DNA from: Brachionus manjavacas
Taxonomy: Eukaryota > Rotifera > Eurotatoria > Ploima > Brachionidae
Direction of reading: 5' to 3'
Length of the DNA stretch: 64,000 nt
NCBI GenBank assembly: GCA_019054805.1
Contig: JAHQIY010000005.1
Location: 2,587,501-2,651,500 of the forward strand
The notes beneath the pieces were generated by a model. That model made no database searches. It was not told the DNA's origin and was given only the letters and a program-made list of their open reading frames with translations. This document shows, piece by piece, positions 11,147 to 20,546 of this stretch; position 1 is the first letter of the stretch, and every line of letters begins with the position of its first letter. Position numbers and translations under genes: made by a program.

Positions 11147-13555
11147 TTTTTGTTGTCTATGTTAAACTTTTTAAACATATTAAATAACAAATGAACACCT
11201 CGTTTTCGTGAGGATTCTGTTTGATTAAACAAGTTCTAAATTGGCTAAATGAAATTGAATTATATGGGAAAAACTATTTTTTTTTGGTAGCAGTAGATGA
11301 ATCATTAGGAAATCGGGCTTCAAGTCTGAGTATGAATGCCAAGCATATAAACAAACTTTTTATTAGCAATAAATGGATTTGTAAAAATTGAATTTTCAGG
11401 TTCGTTATTACAAAAATATGTTTCAATTAATTAGGTTTGAAATGATTATTTCAAAAGAAAAACAAATAGCTTGGGAAGAAAAACAAAACCATATAACTTT
11501 TTGAACACTCAGAATCCAATCAACATTGATTTTAAATTTCAATCTACTTTTAGATTATCTATAATCGATCAAATTTCTTTAAGTTCAATTAACTTGGTTT
11601 TTATTTCAGCTCGAAGCCTTTTGTGATTGCTAAAATATATTCAAATGGCACTAATAAATAAACAATTTAATTTTATTTCCTTTGCATTTCCGCACGTTTT
11701 ATTCATATGTAGGGTGCTATTGTCTCATTAATATAGTTGTGATTTATAATGCAAATTGAAGCTGATTTTCAATTTTTAAATTTACTCTAAAGAAAAGGAA
11801 ATAATTACAATTTTTTTTGAGTTTTCAAAAATGGAATTTTATACGAATTTTGTTATCTTCTTTTATCAATTTAATAAAATAGATTGAACTTGTTGTATCT
11901 CCAAACGCAATTCAATGTTCAATTTATTCCTTCAGGACTTGACGATAAATTTTCAATCTAAAAATCGTCTATTTTAGAATTCGTTGCTCAAAACAATTTT
12001 TTTAAAGAGCCACTTATTCAGCTATATTTTAGGAATTAAAAGAAAATTTAATAATAAAAAAAAATAACTACTTAAGATACAATTTAGATCAGAATTTTTA
12101 GTGTATTTTACAAAAATTCCAAGATGAATAATTTTAATCGATTTCTAATAATCGATAGCAAATTCTGGAAAGAGCAATAATTTAGAATTTAAAAATGTAA
12201 TTCATTAGTTAATTGACTTAAATTTTTAAAGATAATAATTACAAAATTATTTTTCAAATTAATTAAAAATATTCTAAAATATTAAGTTTCCGTAAATTCA
12301 TCAAATTAAAAAAAAAGCATTTTTTTTCATTATATTTATTTATCTGAATTTTTGAAATTATTCACAAGTAAATATATTTTTGTTTAAAAAATTCAAAAAA
12401 TTTATTTCTAAAAAAAATATTAACTTGAATTGTAAATTTGATCTTTTAATTAGCGAAATTAAATTTAATGACATGATTTTCTATTTTATCTCAAGTTCGA
12501 TCGGGTGAAGTATCTTATCAAATAAATACAAGTAAAAAGCGATAATATCTTTAAACCATAAATTAATTAAAAAATTCCAAGAAAAAAAAGAAAATTTTAT
12601 AAAATTAAATTTTTTAAACCATATTTATTTTTTTACTACTAATTTAATTAAATTACAGAAATCATTTTTTATTTACCGTATATCAAGTATATTTTTTTGG
12701 TTTAATTTTTTTTTGCATTTAAGCTTGATTAATCGGATTTTCTAAAATACTCTTTAATATATTTAAAGCGCTTCAAAAAAGTTTCTATCTAATCAAATTA
12801 TTTTTAATTATTTGAAATTAATTGATAAAAAATATCTTTTAACTAATTTTAAAAGCACGAAAGATAATTAACTTTTCAGTTCAATTTATTTTTTAATTAA
12901 TTTACTAAATTTATTAAACTTTTATTTGATTTACAGTTTTTTATGATCTAAAATAAAATGGCAAATATACTCTGATTATTTTGATATTTTTGAAATTTTT
13001 TGAAAAACAATTTACGAAATTTATTACAAAATAAATTAAATACCTCACGCAGAAAATGGACATAATGAGCGAAGCAATGAAATCCAAATTTTGTTTTCTG
13101 CTACAGTGATTTGAAGAAAAATTTACCGATTTTTACGTAAATTTACGTAAGAATCGATGATTTTGATTTAGTTTAAGATTTTCTTCTAATAATTAAAATA
13201 TCATTTTATTTAATAAAAAAAATAAACAAAAAGTACAATTAATTTAACTTTGTATTTAGCGTTCTATTGATCTTCTAATACTTCGTTACTTCCATAATAA
13301 AGTTCAGCTCGTTCTGCTTATTAATTTCTTTTAGAGTTTTTCTTTCAAGTTAAAATTATGTAAAAATTCTAATATGTGCTGGTAGATCGGTTTATTCAAC
13401 CCGGTTTTTTCTAAGATCGGTTTCATTTCAAAATAGAATCGGTTAAAAAAACTGATATAAATTTAGAACCGGTTTAAGTGTTTGCATAAAAAAAGATCAA
13501 TAATTAAATATACTAAATTAAATTAAAAAAAAAATTATCAAAAGATTATTTACAG
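11147..13555. other. intergenic upstream of receptor copy B; no gene seen
   Basis: Very AT-rich. The promoter of receptor copy B should lie near 11150-11400. I found no exon with a family signature on either strand. Confidence 0.5.
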
Positions 13556-13559
13556 ACCT

Positions 13560-14480
13560 TCATTATTAAAAGGCAAGAGATTTAAAGATAGTCGCTAATT
13601 TTCTCTCTGATACCCCGGGATGGACCTGATTGGGATAAATATTAGCAATACAAAGGATTCCACATTGTTGAGACAATTCCTTATTTTTAATAACTGGATC
13701 ATGTCATTCCTAGTTTTACTTTCGTTTGGAGGAGTCAATTCCAAGACTTAAAGACGATCATAATAACACCAAGTTGAGGATTCATGAAACAAGTACGGTG
13801 GGGTGTCTTTGCAATTATAAAGGATGCTGCTTTTTTTAACAGTGTTAGGTGACCAAACTACTGACGCACATTCAAGATGAGACCTTAAGTATGTCAAGTA
13901 TAGTGTCTTAAACGAAGCAATGGTCTAGAACTTAAAAGTTCTTTTCAACGGCCCAAGGATAGAGACAGTCTTGTTAGCTTGAGTTTTGATATGTCTAGAG
14001 AAATTGAGGTTGCTCGAAAAAGTAACACCTGAATTCCTCTCTGTAATGGTTTAGCACAGTGCTCGCATTGAATTACTCATTAATTATTTAGTGTTTGAGA
14101 GTTAACCATAGCCTGAAACGGTCGAATCTTACATTTCTCAATGTTGAATATCATGGTTTATTTAATGGACCAGTTAAAAAATGCCTCCTTGTCTTGTTGT
14201 AACATCATCAAGTCAATGTCATTACGAATGATTGTCATTATTTCGCTGTCATTGGCAAAAGGCTTGATGAGATGGATCTTTGCGTCTCATTTGTCATTGA
14301 TAAATGTAGCAAAAAGGAAAGGAGCTAAAACACTTCCTTGAGGCACACCACTGGGACTCTCCACTCTGCAACATGCTGTCCTATGATTACGCGTTGTTTC
14401 CGGTAAGACAAAAAGTCAGTCAATTTATTAGCAAAATCTCTGACATTATCTTGATCTTTAATTGATGAAGATGATTTTCA
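13560..14480 (-). mobile_element. LINE reverse-transcriptase relic (minus strand)
   Basis: Minus-strand reading gives QGSVLAPFLFATFIND (the usual PQGSxLGPxLFxxYIND block) near 14280-14345, followed by IHLIKPFANDSEIMTI, where the YADD catalytic block has decayed to FAND. Lower down come C-terminal pieces with a YLRSHLECAS..W block near 13850-13900. Stops and frameshifts are common. The ends are estimated. Confidence 0.6.
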
Positions 14481-14912
14481 TATTGTACTTTTTGAATGAT
14501 AAATATAAATTCAGTATCCTTTTTTATATTTATTTTTTTAAATTTCCAATAAATTGGTTATTTATTATTTAATTATTGGAAATTTAATTGCTATTCTTAA
14601 TTTACAATTAATTTTAAAATAAACCAGTCAAAGCATATAATTTTTTTAACTATTAAAACCACCAAAATCCAGATTATCTAAATATTGGTGACAAAATTTT
14701 AACATGTAAATTAATTAGATTTACATGTTAAAAAAAAAAAAAAGCTCAATTAAAATTGATCTCAAAATGTTGATATTATATTCGATCATCAGTATCCCCT
14801 TTGTGAATTGAAATTAATTTTTATTCTGTTAATATATTCAAACGCATTTTGTTCCATGTTGTTTCATCATGAAAATTTCTAGCTAAATTTTTACAATTTT
14901 AATCAATAAAAG
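14481..14912. other. AT-rich spacer, nothing seen
   Basis: Between two LINE relics. A short ATT-rich run near 14912-14930 is the probable tail of the LINE that follows on the minus strand. Confidence 0.4.
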
Positions 14913-15310
14913 AGGATAATAATAATAATTTTTTAAATTCTGCGGTCAATTTAGTTTAACTAAATTAACAAAGCAGAACGACTAACGTAGTCCCGCTATT
15001 GTAGACTTTTAATTCTTTTAGTTTATTTCTACCGACGTATTTGATTCGTTTGATCTTCTTTATTCGATGTCACCGTTACACAAAAATATACCTCTTTTTC
15101 ACAAAATTGATACTTATGCTTCTTTGTTTTTAAATGTATAGACCATAGACTTTTCACTTTTTTTCTTGTTTTTTTCTGTATCTACCGACATTGTCTAGTC
15201 TGTTTTTGAACTGGTTGATCGAACTTGCAAACGACGTTGATAACGCATTCCATTCATTAACTATTCTGTTACAATTTATATAAATCTTTAGTCCGATCAA
15301 TTTTAGACTA
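14913..15310 (-). mobile_element. 3' end of a minus-strand LINE ('W')
   Basis: Minus-strand translation near 15180-15280 reads IVNEWNALSTSFASSINQF then KNRLDN, the conserved last block of CR1/Jockey-type LINE polymerases. It then runs into non-coding sequence ending in an ATT repeat near 14913-14930, a typical 3' tail. It is probably the end of the element whose earlier parts are at 15816-16022 and 19535-20115, separated from them by later insertions. Confidence 0.55.
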
Positions 15311-15324
15311 TTCTTTTCCTTTTA

Positions 15325-15815
15325 GACAAAAAACTACAAGCAATTCAGAATACAGTAGTAAGATCTATCCTTAAGTTAAAATATGATACTCCCTCCAACA
15401 TCGTGCATCATGAAGCTTTTAATAAACTAAAATTACTAACAGTCTCGAATCATCTTTTTGAGTTGAGCGAGAAATATGTTGGGACAGGACTGAGTCATTC
15501 TATTCCATTGATTGTAAGACTGGTGGAGGAATACAAAGAAGGTTTCGAATCGAGATATATTGAATACCCAACTCCATTGTGTAATTGCTACCTTACTATA
15601 TCCTCCTTTTTTCCTGAAATCTGAACTATGCAAACATGTGCCACATGTAACAATCTACGTCTTATAAACTTTCATTTTTTTAGCTTATTTACTTTATTTT
15701 GATTTTTTTTATCTCACTTATTAACTTTAATTTTATTTTTTATTTTGATTTTTTTAATTTATTCTGAAGGAGCCATAGCTCGGTACAGAAAAGAAATAAA
15801 TAAAAAAAATAGGAA
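15325..15815 (+). mobile_element. 5'-truncated LINE 3' end ('X', copy 1)
   Basis: The plus strand encodes an open C-terminal LINE stretch (LQAIQNTVVRSILKLKYDTP, then LLTVSNHLFELSEKYVG) ending at 15624. A 3' UTR follows, ending in GAAGGAGCCATAGCTCGGTA and an A-rich tail. The same UTR and end occur at 25006-26152, so this is a repeated family. It sits inside the minus-strand LINE W. Confidence 0.7.
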
Positions 15816-16022
15816 GTGTCGCCTTTCTTCACATTTTGCTAGCTGCGAAAGAATTGTATGCTTAGCTCGCCTAACACCTCCACTTGAACCATCATTGTTC
15901 AATGAAGCAGCCACACAGTATTCTAGGTGCGGTATAATATGTTTTGTAAAGTTGCAAGAATGATTGGGCATTCCAATACACAATTTTTTTCTTGAGCATT
16001 CCAAGTAGTATTGGTGCCCGTG
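15816..16022 (-). mobile_element. middle part of the minus-strand LINE ('W')
   Basis: The minus strand reads YWNAQSFLQLYKT and then, with a frameshift, a PHLEYC block and GVRRAKHTILSQLAKCEER (the usual RRATK..L..L.YEERL). This follows in order from the reverse-transcriptase part at 19535-20115 and precedes the last block at 14913-15310. It is cut at both ends by insertions. Confidence 0.55.
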
Positions 16023-16450
16023 CAAGCAGACAGTAAACGGGCCAAAATTTTCCTAAACCGTGAACGTGACTGTATTAACCTTCCAATTTTGGCGGACGGA
16101 CCTTAGCCCGTTTAGCAGACGTTTAATTTTAAACCGGCGGACAAAGTTCGAAATTTGGTGGGCGGTATTGTAATTTAATAAAAATACTTTTCTTAAATAA
16201 TAAATTGAAAATAAATTTTTAAATATTTCTAAAAAACGGACTTGATAATTATTTTTTATTATTATCAAGTCAAATTTTTAATTTGAATTTGCCGTTCCAG
16301 GTAGTTCTTTAGCGGCCTGGTTAAAGTCAAAGTCACTAGAATAAAGGTTTTTAGAAAAAATTTAATAATTTATTTTATTTAAATTAAAACGGTTACTAAA
16401 CGAGTACAATGCCCACCCGCCAAAGTTGGCACGGTTTCATAGCCCGCCCG
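16023..16450. other. GC-richer patch of unknown origin left of LINE V
   Basis: The sequence is visibly richer in G and C than its surroundings, with repeated GCCCGTTTA-like words (near 16108 and 16424) and AAACGGGCCAAA at 16033. The same AAACGGGCCAAA word returns at 19465-19485 on the other side of LINE V. It may be a separate small element into which V inserted, or the end of a composite insertion. I see no protein here. Confidence 0.4.
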
Positions 16451-18810
16451 TTTATGCAGCTCCCGACATCATTTTTATCTCTCAAACTTGGTACCACAAT
16501 GGGTCGATCATTCATATTGAGGGATATGAATGTTTCAGGAGAGATAGAAGAGATGGAAATGGTGGAGGGGTCTGTATCTACGGCAAAACTTCGAGAGCAC
16601 TAGTTTTTAGAGATTTGGACTTCGAACAATTTGGATCAGCAGGTATTGAACAGGTTTGGTGTGCGGTGGATGTGGGTATAGAGTCGATTCTCTTGGGTTG
16701 TATATACCGACCGGAATTTCTGAGAAACAATAAAGGTGTTGTATGTGATAAGGGGATACATAAGAGGAGGGATGAAAATATAAATGAGTCAATAAAAAAG
16801 GCGGGTAACCTAATAAGTAATAAAAAATTCCAGGGGGTGATAATTGCAGGGGATTTTAATTATAATGAAGTTACATGGGACCAGGCATTAGTACCAACAA
16901 TTACAAAAAAATCAGAATCGGCGGATGAATTTATCAGAACGCTTAATGAAAGCTTCATGACACAGAATATATATTTCAAAACTTTCCAGAAGAAACATCA
17001 TGAGAGGACATATATGACGAATACATTGGATCTGGTTATTACGGAAGGAAGGGAAAGGGTTTATGAATTGGAACAGGGTAAAGTGCTGGGGGATGCAGAA
17101 AGTGGTCATGTCAGTATTAGTTGGTGTTATGGTTTGGCTGCAGGAAATATTAAGGGTGAAAAAAATAAAACGTTTACTAGTTATAAATATAATTATAGGA
17201 GGGGGGATTACATAGGCATGAATGAGTATTTAAAAGGGAAGGATTGGGAAACTTTGTTTTCAGGTGCGGGTGTCCAGGAGCAATATGAGATATTTCTACG
17301 GGAATACGAGGAGGATTGTGAGAAATACCTTAGGAAATGTAGAGATGTGGATGGTAGGAAAGAAAGACCGCCTTGGATGAGTCGGGATTTAAAGGGACTG
17401 ATACGGAAAAAAGCTAATCTTTGGAACAGGTATGCGATAAGTGGAAAGAAGGGAAGTCTTGATGAATACAGAGTGTGTACAAAAAATGTCAGAAAAAGTG
17501 TCAAGGAGGCGATTAAGGCGTATGAATTGGTAATAATAAGTAAAGCTAAGGATAATCCAAAGCTATTGTATGCGTACATAAACAACAGGCAGCAAACTAA
17601 GGAGTCTATTAGGTCGATTAAATCAGAAAATGGTGAGAATGTGACGGATAGGAAGGAAATCGCATCGATCCTGAACCGGCAATTTAAGTCAGTTTTCATT
17701 GTTGATGACGATAAAGAGATGCCAGAATTTAATCAGAGGACACATATGGTATTTGAAGGGGATGTTGAAGAAATGTTTGGATTGGATGGTATAGTGAAGA
17801 GACTGGAGAGACTAGATGGTGCTAAGGCAATGGGAAGGGACAAGGTATCACAGATGGTACTTAAAAGTTGTGCTAAGGAATGGGCTAAGGCATTAGAAAT
17901 TATATTTAAGAAGTCATATAGTGAGGGTGAGGTTCCAGAAGAATGGGGGATGGCAAATATTACACCGTTATTTAAGAAGGGGAGCAAACTGGAGGCAGTG
18001 AATTACAGGCCGGTGTCTTTAACGTCAGTGTGCTGCAAAGTGATGGAGGGCATAGTTAGGGATGTATTGATGGGATATTTTTATCAAAATAAATTAATTT
18101 CGAGGCAACAACATGGGTTTGTCAGAAGGAGGGCGTGTGTGACCAACCTATTGGATTGTCAAAATATGGTTTCAAGGAATATACTAGGTGGAAATACGGT
18201 TGATGTGTTATACACAGATTTTTCAAAAGCGTTCGACAAGGTATCACATAAAAAGCTGATATATAAACTGAAGGCGTATGGTGTGAGAGGTAGTATGCTG
18301 AGTTGGGTGGAGGCTTTCTTAAAAGGAAGGAAGCAATGTGTTGTTCTGGGTGATGTTGAATCAAATTGGGAGGAGGTGACTAGTTCTGTGCCACAAGGGT
18401 CAGTATTGGGTCCGTTTTTATTTGTAGTATACATTAACGATTTGCCAGAATGTTTAGAAAATGAATGTGAGATGTATGCGGATGACAATAAGGTGATAGC
18501 AGTAAATAAATTAGGCTTAAATAACGGACTTCAGTTGGACATTAATAATACTGTGGAATGGTGTAAGACATGGTCAATGAGTTTGAACGGCCCAAAATGT
18601 AAAATCATGCACTTTGGAAGAAATAATCCTAGGGACAAGTATTGGATTGAGTGGGATGGTGATAGATTTGAACTGGAAACAACGGAAGTGGAGAAGGATT
18701 TGGGAATTATGGTCACGGCCGATGGAAAGTGTTCGGCACAGGTGGAGGCAGCGGTTAATAAGGCGAGTTGGGTGTTAGGTAGAATTAGAAAGACGTTTAG
18801 ATATTTTTAA
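16426..18810 (+). CDS. endonuclease / reverse transcriptase ORF of LINE V
   Basis: 794 codons. The endonuclease domain covers about residues 12-230 (PDIIFISQTW, GCIYRPE, IIAGDFNYNEVTW), but its first motif and N-terminus are missing. Reverse transcriptase covers about residues 500-770: YRPVSLTSVCCKVME, QHGFVRRRACVTNLLD, YTDFSKAFDKVSHKKL, SVPQGSVLGPFLFVVYINDL, and the catalytic YADD near residue 684. The real ORF of the family would start upstream; the first ATG here lies in flanking sequence. The frame stops at 18810 just before the C-terminal block. The product would copy the element's RNA into DNA at a nicked target site. Confidence 0.8.
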   Translation: MARFHSPPVYAAPDIIFISQTWYHNGSIIHIEGYECFRRDRRDGNGGGVCIYGKTSRALVFRDLDFEQFGSAGIEQVWCAVDVGIESILLGCIYRPEFLRNNKGVVCDKGIHKRRDENINESIKKAGNLISNKKFQGVIIAGDFNYNEVTWDQALVPTITKKSESADEFIRTLNESFMTQNIYFKTFQKKHHERTYMTNTLDLVITEGRERVYELEQGKVLGDAESGHVSISWCYGLAAGNIKGEKNKTFTSYKYNYRRGDYIGMNEYLKGKDWETLFSGAGVQEQYEIFLREYEEDCEKYLRKCRDVDGRKERPPWMSRDLKGLIRKKANLWNRYAISGKKGSLDEYRVCTKNVRKSVKEAIKAYELVIISKAKDNPKLLYAYINNRQQTKESIRSIKSENGENVTDRKEIASILNRQFKSVFIVDDDKEMPEFNQRTHMVFEGDVEEMFGLDGIVKRLERLDGAKAMGRDKVSQMVLKSCAKEWAKALEIIFKKSYSEGEVPEEWGMANITPLFKKGSKLEAVNYRPVSLTSVCCKVMEGIVRDVLMGYFYQNKLISRQQHGFVRRRACVTNLLDCQNMVSRNILGGNTVDVLYTDFSKAFDKVSHKKLIYKLKAYGVRGSMLSWVEAFLKGRKQCVVLGDVESNWEEVTSSVPQGSVLGPFLFVVYINDLPECLENECEMYADDNKVIAVNKLGLNNGLQLDINNTVEWCKTWSMSLNGPKCKIMHFGRNNPRDKYWIEWDGDRFELETTEVEKDLGIMVTADGKCSAQVEAAVNKASWVLGRIRKTFRYF

Positions 18811-19437
18811 GAGATAACATAATCGTTTAGATAACATAAATCTTTTTAAGAGGTTATATCCTACTTTTGTGAGGCCACATTTAGAGTTTGCATCATCGGT
18901 GTGGAACACGTTGAATAAAAGGGAGATAAGGAAGATAGAGGGAGTTCAGAGGAGAGCTACAGGAATGGTGGTGGAGCTAAAAGGACTGGAATATGGGGAA
19001 AGGTTAAAGAGTTTGGGGTACACTGACCTGGAATTAAGGAGAAAAAGGGGTGACTTAATACAATTATATAAAGTATCCAGGGGGTTAGAGGAGGTGGACC
19101 TGGGGATGACTATAGGAAGGGAGAATGTAGGTAGATCACATACACACCAAATTGCTAAGGAGATCTGTGGGAATTGCAATATAAGAGGGAAATTCTTGCC
19201 TAACAGGACTGCAACCACCTGGAATTTACTTCCATCCTATGTAGTAAATGCGGTTACAGTAAACGGTTTCAAGTCGAGACTTGATGCACACATGGCGTCG
19301 GGAAGTCTTAGGAGATCGGTATATCAGGTTTAGTAATTGGCATAGCAGATAAGGATTTAGCTGATATAATGTAGCCTTATAAACTACGTTCACACAGGTT
19401 CGCCTGTGTCACAGCTTTCAATACTACTACTACTACT
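16451..19437 (+). mobile_element. near-complete non-LTR retrotransposon (CR1/Jockey-like LINE, 'V')
   Basis: The best-preserved transposon of the window. It has an apurinic-like endonuclease, then reverse transcriptase, then the C-terminal block, and ends near 19437 in an ACT repeat (actactactactactatt). The endonuclease start is missing, so it is 5'-truncated. Its G-rich coding composition differs from the AT-rich host genes. One break separates the main ORF from the C-terminal block near 18810. Confidence 0.85.
18811..19333 (+). pseudogene. C-terminal block of the LINE V polymerase, separated by a frame break
   Basis: Open from 18869 (RPHLEFASSVWNTL, KIEGVQRRATGMV, RRKRGDLIQLYKVSRG, TATTWNLLPSYVVNAV) to a stop at 19333. 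In relatives this continues directly from the reverse transcriptase. Here a short local duplication around 18792-18835, where the words CGTTTAGATA and TTTTTAAGAG each occur twice, brings in stops and shifts the frame, so this copy is probably inactive. Confidence 0.75.
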
Positions 19438-19534
19438 ATTAAACTAGCCAAAAAGTAGCTCGCCAAAATAAACGGGCCAAAGACCGCGAGTAACCGCCCC
19501 TCTATTGGATCGGTTAGCTCTGTTCGCATCCAAC
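19438..19534. other. GC-richer patch right of LINE V
   Basis: Carries AAACGGGCCAAA and other GC-rich words like those at 16023-16450. It is probably the other flank of the sequence into which V inserted, before the minus-strand LINE W resumes. Confidence 0.4.
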
Positions 19535-20115
19535 ACTAATTCCAAGCATGTTGTTGGCTTTATTAACACAACTTTCAATTTGGTCATTTCATTTGAGTTT
19601 GTTGTTCACCATTTCACCAAGGTCGCGCTCAGTAGTAGTCTCAGCTAAAGTTACAAGTTCCGGCAAGTCATTTATGAAGATTAAGAATAATAGCGGACCA
19701 AGAATTGAACCCTGTGGGACCTCACTTAGCACATCAACCCAATCAGATTCGTACTGATCAATTACTCCTCTCTACTTCCTATCATGTAGAAAGTTTTCAA
19801 GCAATGCCAAAAGCTTATCAGTAAACCCATAACTCTTTAGTTTTATTTTTAACAGCTTTTGTGAAACGCGGTCAAAGGTTTTTGAGAAATCTAAAAATAC
19901 AACCACTGAACTGAATCTTCTACTCAAAGCCTCAGTGACGATATCTAAAGTTTTCAGTAAGTTGGTTACACAGGATTTAGCTTGCATGAAACCATGTTGA
20001 TGGGCTGAAGAATTATGAAGATTATGTACCATTAAATGCCTAACCATTTCATCTCTTAAAAGCTTCTCAATTAGTTTTATTAGTATCGGCAGCAATGAAT
20101 TTGGACGATAGTTTT
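19535..20115 (-). mobile_element. reverse-transcriptase part of the minus-strand LINE ('W')
   Basis: The minus strand is open over 19772-20095: LIEKLLRDEM, HQHGFMQAKSCVTNLLKTLD, VVVFLDFSKTFDRVS. In another frame it continues with EVPQGSILGPLLFLIFINDL and NNKLKWNDQIESCVNKANNM down to about 19540, where it breaks off. The YADD catalytic block is deleted. The later blocks of the same protein appear at 15816-16022 and 14913-15310. Confidence 0.75.
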
Positions 20116-20546
20116 AAGGATTTTATTATTTTAATTTTTGGAAGGCTTAAATGAAATCAAATAACTTTAAAAAACGCAATCTTAAGACCATTAATGGGTG
20201 ATATTATTTTCGATTTGCTGATTGTTTTAAATCAACAGAAGAAAACATATAATAAAAAGATTGCTTGTTAATTGTTTTATTTCTCTAATAGTTTTGCTTC
20301 TTTATCAATTAGATCTTTCTTAGATAAATCTAAGAAAATAATCTGCTTTTTTATTTCAAGTTAATAAAATTTATTTAAAAAATCTACCAAAAATGCTAAG
20401 TTAAAATTTATCCTCATTAAAAAAAAATTTTTAAAAAAGGAATGATTAAATTAAAAAGAATTAGTCTAAATTAATTGGTGATTGATCTAAAAATCAACGG
20501 AATAATCATTAATCGGTTAGTAAATATATATACAAAAAAATAATTA
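20116..20546. other. AT-rich spacer at the 3' end of the PPEF gene
   Basis: No coding signal. It contains the 3' UTR of the PPEF gene (minus strand). Confidence 0.4.

Noticed and set aside
14141..14341. Plus-strand open frame of 66 codons
   Set aside because: Antisense of a LINE reverse-transcriptase relic read on the minus strand.
17208..19218. Several minus-strand open frames across LINE V
   Set aside because: They are antisense shadows of the LINE V polymerase frame.
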